Positions 23,221 to 31,797 of a stretch of 64,000 nucleotides of DNA are shown here, in pieces. Below the pieces are notes generated by a model. It was not told the origin of the DNA and did no database searches. It worked only from the letters and a program-made list of their open reading frames with translations. How positions within the stretch are numbered: position 1 is the stretch's first letter; every line of letters begins with the position of its first letter. Made by a program: the position numbers and the translations under genes. This DNA comes from Chryseobacterium oranimense. GTDB lineage: Bacteria; Bacteroidota; Bacteroidia; Flavobacteriales; Weeksellaceae. The stretch is from assembly GCF_900129755.1 (NCBI RefSeq), contig NZ_FQWT01000007.1, positions 124,001 through 188,000 on the forward strand, read 5' to 3'.

Positions 23221-25359
23221 ATGAAAGGATTATTTTTTTTAGGGCTTACTGTAGGCGCTGCAGCCTTTATCCAGGCTCAAAACAAAGATTCCCTGAAAGT
23301 CAGGGAAATAGAAGCGGTCAATTTTACCAAAAGACTGCCTGTTGCTAAGGAAATTATCAATGTACAGAAAGATGTAGACAGCAGAAATCTGGGACAGGAT
23401 CTTCCGATTCTTTTGAAAAATCAAACCTCTATTATTTCTACTTCAGATGCCGGAAACGGGGTTGGATATACCGGATTCAGGATCCGTGGAGTGGAAGGAA
23501 AGGGGATCAATGTGATGATGAACGGGGTTCCGTATAACGATTCGGAAAGCCAGGGAACTTTTTTTGTAAATGTTCCGGATCTTACAAGTTCTGCCTCCCA
23601 GATCGTCATTCAGAGAGGGGTTGGAACATCCAATAATGGGGTTTCTGCGTTTGGGGCAAGTATTAATGTAATCTCCAAAGAACCGGAGGAGAAAATGTAT
23701 TTTAAGACGGATGACAGCTACGGTTCATTTAATACCTATAAATATTCAGCGGAAGCAGGTTCCGGAAAGTTCTGGAAAGACAGGCTTTCGGTGATGGGAA
23801 GATATACACGCATTCATTCCGACGGATATATTGACCGCGCTTTTTCAAAACTGGATTCTTATAATTTCACGGCATTATTTGAAGAAGGTAAAACAAGACT
23901 CCGCCTGATGGCCTTCGGAGGAAAAGAAAAAACATACCAGGCATGGAACGGCATCGACCGGCCGACCTGGGAAACCAATCCAAAGTTCAATTATTCAGGG
24001 CAATATACTGATCTGGTTACCGGTGAGGAAAAATTCTATGATAATGAGACGGATAATTATCAGCAGAACCATTACCAGCTTTTATGGGAACAGAAATTCA
24101 GTGATAAATGGAATCTGGAAACAACGCTTCACTACACCAAAGGAAAAGGATATTACGAAAACTATAAGAGAGTGGATGAAACCGATGCGGATGCTACCCA
24201 TTACTCCAATTATAATCTGCCGATACCGATCGTAAACGGATCGCCTGTAGATATAACAGATTTTATCAGAAAAAAATGGTTGAATAATGATTTTTATGGG
24301 GCAGTTTCCACCCTTTACGGAAAATTGGAACAGGTTGACCTTAATTTCGGTGTCGTGGCCAACCAGTATTACGGAAGACATTTTGGAAATGTTACAGGAG
24401 TGTATTTTCCTCAGATCAACGAATATGAATACTACAGAAACCGTTCAGTAAAAACCGAACTTGCAGGTTTTGCAAAAGCTTTGTGGCGAACCGGGGATCA
24501 TTTCGAATTTTTCGGGGATCTCCAGATCAGAAATATCGATTATGATACCAAGATCCTTACCGCCGGAGACGGAGAAGGCGGAAATCTGGATAAAAACTGG
24601 CTTTTCTTTAATCCAAAAGCAGGGGTAAATTATAAAATCGGAAACGGAAAAGTTTTTCTTTCGTATGCGCATGCCCACCGTGAACCGAACAGGGATGATC
24701 TGATGAGTGATAATGAGGTAAAGGCTGAAAAGCTTCACGATTTTGAAGCCGGAATAGAAAAGCAGTTCGGGATTCTTGCCGTAACTGCTAATCTATACTA
24801 TATGTACTATGTCAATCAGTTGGTACTGAACGGGGAACTGAATAATGTGGGCGCATTTATCAGGACAAATTCTGGAAAAAGCTATAGAAGAGGGATTGAA
24901 ATCGGAGCGCTGGCGAAACTTTCCAAGCAGTGGGAAGTAAACGGTAATGTCAGCCTAAGCCAGAACAGAAATCTTGATTTTAAGATTAAAAATAATGGAA
25001 CCCTTCAAAATCTGGGTGATACCGATATTTCATTCTCTCCCAATGTCATTGCCAATGTGGGTCTGAAGTTCAACCCTTCGAAAAGCTTCCTGTTTGCTTT
25101 AACGAATCAGTATGTCGGAAAACAGTATCTGAATAATACAGGTGATAAAAATCTGCAGCTAAAAGATTATTTCCTGACGGATTTCAATGCCCAGTATCAG
25201 TTTACCATTGCCCATAATGATATCGCTTTAAAATTGCTGGTGAATAATCTCTTTAATAAAAAATATGTCAACAATGGAGCTGTTTACGGTGGAGATCCAT
25301 ACTATTTTTCACAGGCAGGAACTAATTTTATGTTTGGGATCAGCTGGAAAATTCAATAA
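23221..25359 (+). CDS. TonB-dependent receptor, probable thiamine importer
   Basis: A 712-residue outer-membrane receptor with signal peptide (about 1-19, ending FIQAQ). The plug at about 45-150 contains GYTGFRIRGVEGKGINVMM-like and VIQRGVGTSNNGVSAFGASINV segments, and the barrel ends GISWKIQ. The TPP riboswitch directly in front implies repression when thiamine pyrophosphate is ample, so thiamine or a precursor is the likely cargo; analogous riboswitch-linked receptors are known in Bacteroidetes. No inner-membrane PnuT-type permease or thiamine pyrophosphokinase lies next to it in this window. Followed by a large palindromic element rather than a compact terminator. Confidence 0.9.
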   Translation: MKGLFFLGLTVGAAAFIQAQNKDSLKVREIEAVNFTKRLPVAKEIINVQKDVDSRNLGQDLPILLKNQTSIISTSDAGNGVGYTGFRIRGVEGKGINVMMNGVPYNDSESQGTFFVNVPDLTSSASQIVIQRGVGTSNNGVSAFGASINVISKEPEEKMYFKTDDSYGSFNTYKYSAEAGSGKFWKDRLSVMGRYTRIHSDGYIDRAFSKLDSYNFTALFEEGKTRLRLMAFGGKEKTYQAWNGIDRPTWETNPKFNYSGQYTDLVTGEEKFYDNETDNYQQNHYQLLWEQKFSDKWNLETTLHYTKGKGYYENYKRVDETDADATHYSNYNLPIPIVNGSPVDITDFIRKKWLNNDFYGAVSTLYGKLEQVDLNFGVVANQYYGRHFGNVTGVYFPQINEYEYYRNRSVKTELAGFAKALWRTGDHFEFFGDLQIRNIDYDTKILTAGDGEGGNLDKNWLFFNPKAGVNYKIGNGKVFLSYAHAHREPNRDDLMSDNEVKAEKLHDFEAGIEKQFGILAVTANLYYMYYVNQLVLNGELNNVGAFIRTNSGKSYRRGIEIGALAKLSKQWEVNGNVSLSQNRNLDFKIKNNGTLQNLGDTDISFSPNVIANVGLKFNPSKSFLFALTNQYVGKQYLNNTGDKNLQLKDYFLTDFNAQYQFTIAHNDIALKLLVNNLFNKKYVNNGAVYGGDPYYFSQAGTNFMFGISWKIQ

Positions 25360-25368
25360 ATGCTAAGA

Positions 25369-25510
25369 TGGCAAAAAAGCAAAAAGGCTAAAATGCGGAA
25401 GAGCAAATTACTAAAAGGTAGAAGAATAAAATCGCAAATTACCTTTCTTTGCTTTCTCAGCATTCTTGGCTTATTCAGTTTGGCTGTTTAGCCTTTTCGC
25501 TTTTTCGCCA
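25369..25510. repeat. Long imperfect palindrome, family B, copy 1
   Basis: The outer arms at 25369-25392 and 25487-25510 pair over 24 positions with two G.U-type mismatches (TGGCAAAAAAGCAAAAAGGC... against ...GCCTTTTCGCTTTTTCGCCA). The interior also holds GCAAATTAC and GAAAG-type complementary words. The word GCCTTTTCGC recurs in the element at 28070-28150, so these are probably relatives. It follows the thiamine receptor and may act in termination. Non-coding. Confidence 0.7.
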
Positions 25511-25615
25511 AAGTTTAAATAATACTATTCCCGTTTTGATGTGGAATAATCAAAAGACTGTTCCGGCGGTCTTTTTTATATCTGATAAATGTCTCCAAAA
25601 GTCGCGAAAAAATTA

Positions 25616-25623
25616 TAAATTTG
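25616..25623 (+). promoter_or_regulatory. -7 box giving a near-leaderless mRNA
   Basis: TAAATTTG, exactly seven bases before the ATG at 25631, the same spacing as at 22032-22047. No -33 TTTG is evident at the usual distance. Confidence 0.5.
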
Positions 25624-25630
25624 CTGCCAA

Positions 25631-26383
25631 ATGAATATTTCGGCTTACATTTTAGAATATCTGAAACAATTTGGAACTGTGACGGTTCCGGGCTTCGGTG
25701 TGTTTTCGCTTAAAAATTCCAAGGCAATTATCAATTCCGAGAATGGAAGTATCCTTCCGCCGGCAAGTGAAATTGTTTTTGCCGTGGATTATGAAATACA
25801 GTCTGATGATCTGGCCGCTTTTATAGCCGGAGAAAAACAGATGTCTTTAGAGGCTTCCAGAAGTGATCTGAAAATTCAGACCGATTTTTGGAAAAAGAAG
25901 CTTCAGGCGGATCAGTTTCTGGAAATTCAGAATCTCGGAACAGTTCATATTGAAGATGATAAAACCCATTTTAAAGGGAAAAGAATAGAATCAGGACATC
26001 CGGATTTCTATGGGCTTGAAGAGATCAGGCTCTCGGATATCAATAACGGTGAAAAAGTCAGTACCACAGTAAACAAGGAAAAAGATTATAAGTTTAAAAA
26101 ATCTATTCTTTGGATTTTCCTGCTGGCTATTCCTGTTTTAGGAATTCTGTATCTGGCAATTACCCAAAGAGAGCTTTTATTCGGAAAGAAATCTTTTGAT
26201 AATGTTTCCGTGCAGACTTCTACACACAGAATTGTAAAGGATACCATTAAAGTAATGGTTCACAGTCCCGAAGAGGCTGTTTCAGATTCCCTGAAAAAAG
26301 ATTCCCTGTCAAAACCTGCTGCGAAGGGCATTAAATCCAATCCGGCAGTTCAAAACAACACTAAGACTCAATGGCAAAAGTAA
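25631..26383 (+). CDS. HU-domain (CCDC81-like) membrane protein
   Basis: A 250-residue protein. Residues 1-70 (ILEYLKQFGTVTVPGFGVFSL) and about 75-135 (NLGTVHIEDDKTHFKG) look like the paired prokaryotic HU/CCDC81-type domains. A single membrane helix follows at about 158-178, then a Lys/Ser-rich tail. Related flavobacterial proteins commonly end in a SPOR peptidoglycan-binding domain; here the tail of about 70 residues is too short and shows none. The last 13 bases overlap the thioesterase gene. A DNA-binding role is not certain, since HU-like folds also mediate protein contacts. Confidence 0.72.
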   Translation: MNISAYILEYLKQFGTVTVPGFGVFSLKNSKAIINSENGSILPPASEIVFAVDYEIQSDDLAAFIAGEKQMSLEASRSDLKIQTDFWKKKLQADQFLEIQNLGTVHIEDDKTHFKGKRIESGHPDFYGLEEIRLSDINNGEKVSTTVNKEKDYKFKKSILWIFLLAIPVLGILYLAITQRELLFGKKSFDNVSVQTSTHRIVKDTIKVMVHSPEEAVSDSLKKDSLSKPAAKGIKSNPAVQNNTKTQWQK

Positions 26384-26922
26384 AAAAAGCGTCAGAATCC
26401 CTGACCATCATGACCAATATTGTTCTTCCGAACGAAACCAACTCTTTAAGAAACCTTTTCGGAGGTGAGCTTCTGGCAAAAATGGACCGTTGTGCTTCCA
26501 TTTCTGCAGCCAGACACTGCGAAAGAAGAGTGGTAACAGCATCTGTAAATCACGTTTCTTTCAATCATCCTATCCCTGAAGGTGGAGTTGTGGTCCTGGA
26601 ATCTAAAGTTTCAAGAGCATTTTCTACTTCAATGGAGGTGTATGTAGATGTATGGCTGGATGATCCCATTAACCAGAAAAAAGTTCATACCAATGAAGGA
26701 ATTTACACTTTCGTAGCGGTAGACGAATTCAACCGTCCTATTCCGATCCCGGATATGATCCCGGAAACAGAAGAAGAAAAACTGAGACATGCTGCTGCTT
26801 TCAGAAGAAAAGAGTTATCATTGATCCTTTCAGGAAGAATGAAACCGCTGGAATCTGTAGAGCTTAAAAAATTATTCCAGGAGCCGGAAGAAGCAAAAGA
26901 ATCTAAAAAAGATAAGAAATAA
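26371..26922 (+). CDS. Acyl-CoA thioesterase, hotdog family
   Basis: A 183-residue hotdog-fold hydrolase of the YciA/BACH type that cleaves acyl-CoA to free acid and CoA. Typical blocks are NLFGGELLAKMDRCASISAARHC, ASVNHVSFNHPIPEGGVV and TNEGIYTFVAVDE. The charged C-terminal extension (PEEAKESKKDKK) is low complexity. The start at 26371 overlaps the upstream gene by 13 bases, so the two are coupled; M14 (26410) is a weaker alternative. Substrate chain length cannot be inferred. Confidence 0.9.
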   Translation: MAKVKKASESLTIMTNIVLPNETNSLRNLFGGELLAKMDRCASISAARHCERRVVTASVNHVSFNHPIPEGGVVVLESKVSRAFSTSMEVYVDVWLDDPINQKKVHTNEGIYTFVAVDEFNRPIPIPDMIPETEEEKLRHAAAFRRKELSLILSGRMKPLESVELKKLFQEPEEAKESKKDKK

Positions 26923-27124
26923 ATCCTTTCTTTTATAAATCCGCCTTTGCGAAGAGGCTTAAACACAAATGTTTGCACAAATTGGTGTTTCAGAAATGAA
27001 ATATCTATACTCTCCAGTTTAAAAACGGGGTAAGAAGAGTAATCAATGGAACATTATGAATTTTTTTGTGTCATTTGTGAAGTAATTAGTGTCATTAGTG
27101 TTTAAAATTATTCGTGTTTAAAAA
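26923..27124. repeat. Spacer with short flavobacterial-type repeats
   Basis: A small hairpin GCCTTT-GCGA-AGAGGC (26943-26958) follows the thioesterase gene. Then come AAACAC...GGTGTTT complementary words (26961-26991). From 27059 a threefold direct repeat of the form GTGTCATT.GTGAAGTAATT / AGTGTCATTAGTGTTTAAA / TTCGTGTTTAAA runs into the next start codon. The repeat words resemble low-complexity intergenic repeats rather than protein sites. No small gene seen. Confidence 0.5.
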
Positions 27125-28054
27125 ATGAAGATTCTCCTTTTAGATAAAAACCATCCTCTCATCACAGAACAGCTTCTGGCTAAAAATTTTGTCCTGGAAG
27201 AGGATTTTACGTCGTCATACGATGAAATCTGTCAAAAAATTCAAAATTATGATGGTGTCATTATCAGAAGCAGAATTCCTTTGGATAAAAACTTTCTGGA
27301 AAAAGGGAAGAACCTGAAATTCATTGCCAGAGTAGGAGCCGGAATGGAAAATATTGATATTCCTGTTGCTGAAAAGCTGGGAATTCAGCTGATCAATTCT
27401 CCTGAAGGGAATAGAGATTCAGTGGCAGAACATGTGGTGGGAATGCTGCTGATTCTTATGAACCGTCTTTTTATAGCTTCACAGGAAGTGAAAAACGGAG
27501 TTTGGCTTCGTGAAGAAAACCGGGGGGATGAACTTCTTGGGAAAACGGTTGGCCTTATAGGATATGGTAACATGGGAAAGGCCACAGCAAAAAGATTTTC
27601 AGGATTTGGCTGTAAAGTGATTTTTCATGATATTCTTCCCGGACTGGCAGATGAATATGCTTCACAGGTTAGTTTGGATGAGTTGAAGCAGTCTGCAGAC
27701 ATCTTAAGTTTACATATTCCACTGACTCCTGAAACGCATTATCTTATAGATGAAAATTTTATTTCAGACATGAAAAAAGACTTTTATTTTGTGAATACAG
27801 CAAGGGGAAAAAATGTTGAAACTAAATATTTAGTTGAGGCTTTAAGATCAGGAAAAGTAAAAGGTGCCTGTCTTGACGTTCTTGAATATGAAAAGTCATC
27901 CTTCGAAAATCTGGAAACAGAAAACGAGGATCTGAAATATCTCCTGGAATCTGACAAAGCAATCGTAACACCGCATATTGCCGGATGGACCCATCAGAGT
28001 AAAGAAAAACTGGCACAGGTAATCGTAGATAAAATAGTAGCTTCGTACTGTTAA
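27125..28054 (+). CDS. D-isomer-specific 2-hydroxyacid dehydrogenase
   Basis: A 309-residue NAD-dependent dehydrogenase. The N-terminal substrate domain is followed by the Rossmann motif GLIGYGNMG (G146, G148, G151), with catalytic Arg in NTARGKNVE at about 226 and catalytic His in TPHIAGW at about 285. This layout fits the 3-phosphoglycerate dehydrogenase/hydroxypyruvate reductase family. The length lacks an ACT regulatory domain, so it is a short form. No serC or serB is adjacent, leaving the substrate open. Confidence 0.88.
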   Translation: MKILLLDKNHPLITEQLLAKNFVLEEDFTSSYDEICQKIQNYDGVIIRSRIPLDKNFLEKGKNLKFIARVGAGMENIDIPVAEKLGIQLINSPEGNRDSVAEHVVGMLLILMNRLFIASQEVKNGVWLREENRGDELLGKTVGLIGYGNMGKATAKRFSGFGCKVIFHDILPGLADEYASQVSLDELKQSADILSLHIPLTPETHYLIDENFISDMKKDFYFVNTARGKNVETKYLVEALRSGKVKGACLDVLEYEKSSFENLETENEDLKYLLESDKAIVTPHIAGWTHQSKEKLAQVIVDKIVASYC

Positions 28055-28068
28055 TTTTAGCTAAGAAA

Positions 28069-28150
28069 GCAAAGAAAGCTGAGAAGTAAAGTTTTTCTAT
28101 TCTAATTGCATTTGCGTTCTCAGCTTTCTTTGTTTTTGCCTTTTCGCGAT
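28069..28150. repeat. Palindromic element, family B, copy 2
   Basis: A perfect 16-bp stem, CAAAGAAAGCTGAGAA (28070-28085) with TTCTCAGCTTTCTTTG (28117-28132), 31-base loop, followed by TTTTTGCCTTTTCGC. The word GCCTTTTCGC is shared with the element at 25369-25510, and CTTTCTTTGC/TTTCTCAGC words are shared too. It lies 15 bases after the 2-hydroxyacid dehydrogenase and may serve as its terminator. Confidence 0.7.
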
Positions 28151-28250
28151 TTCGCCCTTCCACTTTTTATGTTAAATAATTCATAATGTAGGCTTCGGAC
28201 CGAGAATTTATTTTGAGTTTTATTAAATTGCCACTCATTTTTTGATACTC

Positions 28251-29513
28251 ATGACGACGCGTAATTTTATACTTATTGTAACTGTTTTTTTATCCCTTAT
28301 TTCCTGTAAAAAAAATGCTGAAGGCAAACAAGCTTCAGCTGAAAATTCAACCAATCTTCCGAATTACGGAAATGTAGACCTGAGCAATGTCTTTACCAAG
28401 GAAGACAGCCAGCTAGGAGATAAAGGAATACTCACAGGATATATTGACCAGTATTACAAAAAGATATGGGAAGGAGGCGACCTGAGCGGTGGAATTCTTG
28501 TGGCAAAAGGAGACGAAATCCTGTACGAGAATTACAGAGGTTTTGGTAGAGAAGGAAAACAGATGCCGATTGATAAAAATACGCCGCTGCACGTAGCTTC
28601 CGTTTCGAAAACTTTGACGGCAATGGCCATGATGAAATTGGTAGAAGCAGGAAAAATTAAACTAACCGACCATCTTACTCAATATTTTCCAGGATTCCCA
28701 TACCCGAATGTTACCGTACAAACCCTTTTGGATCAGAGAAGCGGTCTTCCGAAATACGAATATTTCATTGCCAAAATACAGCCGGCCCCGGCAGAACTTT
28801 CAAAGACTTTTATTACCAATCAGGATATTCTGAATATGATAATCAAATATAAACCTGATCTGGCAAGAGATACGGATACAGGATTTATGTATTGCAATAC
28901 CAACTTTGCCATGTTGGCTTTACTGATCGAGAAGATCACTAAAACCCCTTTTCCACAGGCAATGCAGGAAATGGTGTTCAAACCATTAAAAATGGAACAT
29001 ACCTATATTTTCCAGGAAAAAGATATACCTACAGCTGCCCAGTCTTTTTATTATGGCGGAAACAGATTGTATCCTCTGGACAGGCTTGATCTTATTTATG
29101 GAGATAAAAATGTCTATACAACGCCTAGAGATCTTTATAATTTCTCAAAAGCGATGTTCTCAAAAGAATTTTTGAAACCTGATCTCATGCAGATGGTTTT
29201 CACACCCTACAGCAACGAAAAAGCCGGAATGAATAATTATGGTCTCGGTTTCAGGATGAAGATTTTTGATAATGGAGAGAAACTTACTTATCACAATGGC
29301 TGGTGGCACGGGACCAATTCAGTTTTTGCCCATCTTCTGAAGTCTAAAGTGACGATCGTGGCTATTGGAAATAAATACTCAGGTAAAGTATATACAGCCC
29401 TTGCTTTATCAGGGTTATTTGAGGATTTTCCTGTTCAGAAAGATAAACTGCACAGCGTAATGAACGACAATAAAGATACTTTGAATGCCGGACATGAAGT
29501 TTTTGGAGAATAA
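28251..29513 (+). CDS. Serine hydrolase lipoprotein, class C beta-lactamase fold
   Basis: A 420-residue protein from the ATG at 28251 (the in-frame TTG at 28242 would add three residues). It is a lipoprotein by its signal and lipobox LISC with Cys19. The penicillin-binding fold is complete: SVSK with nucleophile S117 and K120, Y214-C-N216 as the YxN motif, and HNGWWHG at about 340 replacing KTG. Proteins of this family are mostly peptidases or esterases rather than antibiotic-resistance enzymes. Nothing nearby indicates a resistance locus, and no AmpR-type regulator is present. Substrate unknown. Confidence 0.88.
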   Translation: MTTRNFILIVTVFLSLISCKKNAEGKQASAENSTNLPNYGNVDLSNVFTKEDSQLGDKGILTGYIDQYYKKIWEGGDLSGGILVAKGDEILYENYRGFGREGKQMPIDKNTPLHVASVSKTLTAMAMMKLVEAGKIKLTDHLTQYFPGFPYPNVTVQTLLDQRSGLPKYEYFIAKIQPAPAELSKTFITNQDILNMIIKYKPDLARDTDTGFMYCNTNFAMLALLIEKITKTPFPQAMQEMVFKPLKMEHTYIFQEKDIPTAAQSFYYGGNRLYPLDRLDLIYGDKNVYTTPRDLYNFSKAMFSKEFLKPDLMQMVFTPYSNEKAGMNNYGLGFRMKIFDNGEKLTYHNGWWHGTNSVFAHLLKSKVTIVAIGNKYSGKVYTALALSGLFEDFPVQKDKLHSVMNDNKDTLNAGHEVFGE

Positions 29514-29536
29514 TGTTTAATTTTGCTTAAACATCT

Positions 29537-31297
29537 ATGAAAAGACTTCTTCTATTATTCGTCATCTGTTTTCTTGTCCATTCATGTGCAAGAGTAGGAG
29601 CACCTGTCGGTGGTCCTAAAGATACCATCGCACCAAAATTTTTAAGCTCGAATATCGATACCACAAGGGTTAACGTGAGAAGAGATATCCGTGAGCTCAG
29701 ACTGGATTTTGACGAATACATTACTTTAAAAGATATCAATAAGAATCTGATCATATCTCCGCCTATCAAAAATATAAAGCGGATCCTTCCTTCCAATATT
29801 GCCAATAAGTATGTGATGATCCAGTGGGAAGATACCCTTCAGGCCAATACTACTTACAATTTCAATTTCGGGAATTCCATTGCTGACAATAATGAATCTA
29901 ATATTCTGCGTTATTTCAATTTTGCATTCTCTACGGGAGATAAATTGGATGACCTTTATATAAGTGGTGAAATATCGGATGCAGTAGCTATTAAAAAGAA
30001 AGAAGGAGAAAATAAACTCGTTGTAGGTCTTTATCAGGTAAAGGATACAATCAACTACAAACAGAAGCCTTACTATATCACAAAAGTGGACGATGATGGC
30101 TATTATGAGCTTAATTATCTTACCCCCGGAAAGTACAAGATCATTGCCTTTGAGGATGAGAACGGTAACTCCATCTATGATCCGGGAAAAGAAAAAATAG
30201 GATTCCAAAAAGAGCCTGTAGATGTTGAAAAGTCTGTTTCAGGATTAAATCTAAAAGTATATCCTTCCAAAAAGCCTTTGAAGTATGTTGAAATGAAAGA
30301 AAGTCCCGGCGGGGTTATTATGACATTTGAAGGGCATCCGGAAAATGTAAAGGTAGCTTCAATCAACGAAAAGCTTCAGGATATCAAGGTAACTCACCGT
30401 CCTAAATCAGATACTGTAAAGATCTGGTTTGATCCTGTGAAAAGTGATGTAGGTCAGACTGTTACCGAGAATCTTAAATTCAGTTACGATACCGGCAGCA
30501 AGCAGGATACGGTTTCCGTTTTCTATAAATACAATAAGAAAAATGCAATGGATCTTGAAAATGACAATGGCGGGCCTCTGCTGGCTCCCAATTCTGATTT
30601 TAAGATTAGATCCGGATATGTTATCGATAAGATCAGCCCTGAAAAATGGACTTTAAAAAGCGACAGCTTAACAACTCAGGAATTTACCGCAAAGATATCA
30701 GAAACGGATCCTTACCAGATTCAGATCCATTCAGACTTTGTGGCAGGTAAAAAATACCAGCTCACTGTTCCAAAAGAAACGGTATCATCCTATTACACTA
30801 AAAATGTACAGTCAAAACGTTTTGATTTTGAGGTAGAGAAAGTGGAACAGTTCGGAAGCCTTGCTTTTAACATTCAAAATGCTCCGGAAGCCAATTACTG
30901 GATCCAGCTTCTGGATGCTTCGGATAAAGTTGTTTATTCAAGATATACCAAAGGAAACAGCATCAAATTTGATATTCTGAAACCAAACGAATATATCGTC
31001 CGGATCCTGGTAGACAACAACGGAAATAAATTCTGGGACGAGGCTGATTTTGAAAATGAAACCTTTGCCGAAGACTCCTATGTTTTCTACAAAAAAGCTA
31101 TTGTACGTCCGTTATGGGAAACCAAAGAAGACTGGGACCTGAAAGATACCAGAACACTGGACAATCCTAAAGGAAATGTTCCTAAACCTGCAGAAGTTCC
31201 TGCTGCCGGGGAAGCAACAAAAGAAACAGTACAGAAGGAAGTAAACAAAGAAGTGAAGTCGGAATCCGGAAATGCAGTCCTGACTCCGGTAAAATAG
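29537..31297 (+). CDS. Big_5-type Ig-like domain lipoprotein
   Basis: A 586-residue lipoprotein (lipobox VHSC, Cys17). An Ig-like Big_5 domain at about 30-135 begins DTIAPKFL and includes LRLDFDEYITL and NTTYNFNFGNSIAD. A middle domain contains TPGKYKIIAFEDENGNSIYD-like and IVRILVDNNGNKFWDEADF segments, resembling Cna-B-like or carboxypeptidase-regulatory folds with an Asp/Asn-rich loop. The extreme C-terminus is low-complexity Pro/Glu/Lys. Such proteins are common next to cell-envelope genes in Flavobacteriia, but no function is established. It is followed after four bases by the haem-binding gene, so the two form an operon. Confidence 0.8.
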   Translation: MKRLLLLFVICFLVHSCARVGAPVGGPKDTIAPKFLSSNIDTTRVNVRRDIRELRLDFDEYITLKDINKNLIISPPIKNIKRILPSNIANKYVMIQWEDTLQANTTYNFNFGNSIADNNESNILRYFNFAFSTGDKLDDLYISGEISDAVAIKKKEGENKLVVGLYQVKDTINYKQKPYYITKVDDDGYYELNYLTPGKYKIIAFEDENGNSIYDPGKEKIGFQKEPVDVEKSVSGLNLKVYPSKKPLKYVEMKESPGGVIMTFEGHPENVKVASINEKLQDIKVTHRPKSDTVKIWFDPVKSDVGQTVTENLKFSYDTGSKQDTVSVFYKYNKKNAMDLENDNGGPLLAPNSDFKIRSGYVIDKISPEKWTLKSDSLTTQEFTAKISETDPYQIQIHSDFVAGKKYQLTVPKETVSSYYTKNVQSKRFDFEVEKVEQFGSLAFNIQNAPEANYWIQLLDASDKVVYSRYTKGNSIKFDILKPNEYIVRILVDNNGNKFWDEADFENETFAEDSYVFYKKAIVRPLWETKEDWDLKDTRTLDNPKGNVPKPAEVPAAGEATKETVQKEVNKEVKSESGNAVLTPVK

Positions 31298-31301
31298 AGG
31301 T

Positions 31302-31760
31302 ATGAAGACGTTAAAAAAAGTATTGTTCTGGACGTTGGTCGCTTTTGCAATCATCCAGTTCATCCCCATTGACAGGGTAAACAAACCTGTCGATACAGCT
31401 GTTAACTTTGTTGATACGAAAAAGACACCGGAAAAGATTAAAGGACTGATAAAAGGAGCCTGTTACGACTGTCATTCCAATGAAACAATTTATCCCAAAT
31501 ATGCTTACTTTGCACCGGTTTCCTGGTCCGTAAAAAGCCATATCAATGAAGGCAGAGAACACCTCAATTTCTCCGTCTGGGGAACCTATAATAAGGAACT
31601 GAAAGAGAGTATGCTGAGCAAATCTATCCAGACTATTCAAAACAAGGCTATGCCAATGCCCGGCTATATTGTCTATCATAAAGAAGCCAACCTTTCCGAT
31701 GCAGAAAGAACACTGCTGGTTCAGTATTTTGAAGAAATGCTGAAATCAAAAACCTATTAA
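31302..31760 (+). CDS. Haem-binding domain protein
   Basis: A 152-residue protein with an N-terminal membrane segment (about 6-24) and one c-type haem motif CYDCH (C54, C57, H58). The conserved YPKYAYFAPVSWSVKSHINEGREHLNFS-like stretch (seen as WSVKSHI and GREHLNFS) identifies the Haem_bd family. It is probably exported and tethered, binding one covalent haem; redox partners are not visible. It forms an operon with the upstream Ig-like lipoprotein and is followed by a terminator. Confidence 0.9.
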   Translation: MKTLKKVLFWTLVAFAIIQFIPIDRVNKPVDTAVNFVDTKKTPEKIKGLIKGACYDCHSNETIYPKYAYFAPVSWSVKSHINEGREHLNFSVWGTYNKELKESMLSKSIQTIQNKAMPMPGYIVYHKEANLSDAERTLLVQYFEEMLKSKTY

Positions 31761-31761
31761 A

Positions 31762-31788
31762 AAACTCCCACAAAATCTGCGGGAGTTT
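31762..31788. terminator. Terminator between haem-binding and Nudix genes
   Basis: AAACTCCC (31762-31769) pairs with GGGAGTTT (31781-31788). The flanking A-run and T-containing sequence suit termination of both converging genes. The loop is 11 bases. Confidence 0.8.
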
Positions 31789-31797
31789 ATACAAAAA

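Noticed and set aside
28251..29513. Antibiotic-resistance beta-lactamase
   Set aside because: Class C fold is present, but the KTG-equivalent is HxG and there is no AmpR-type neighbour; a general serine hydrolase lipoprotein is more likely.
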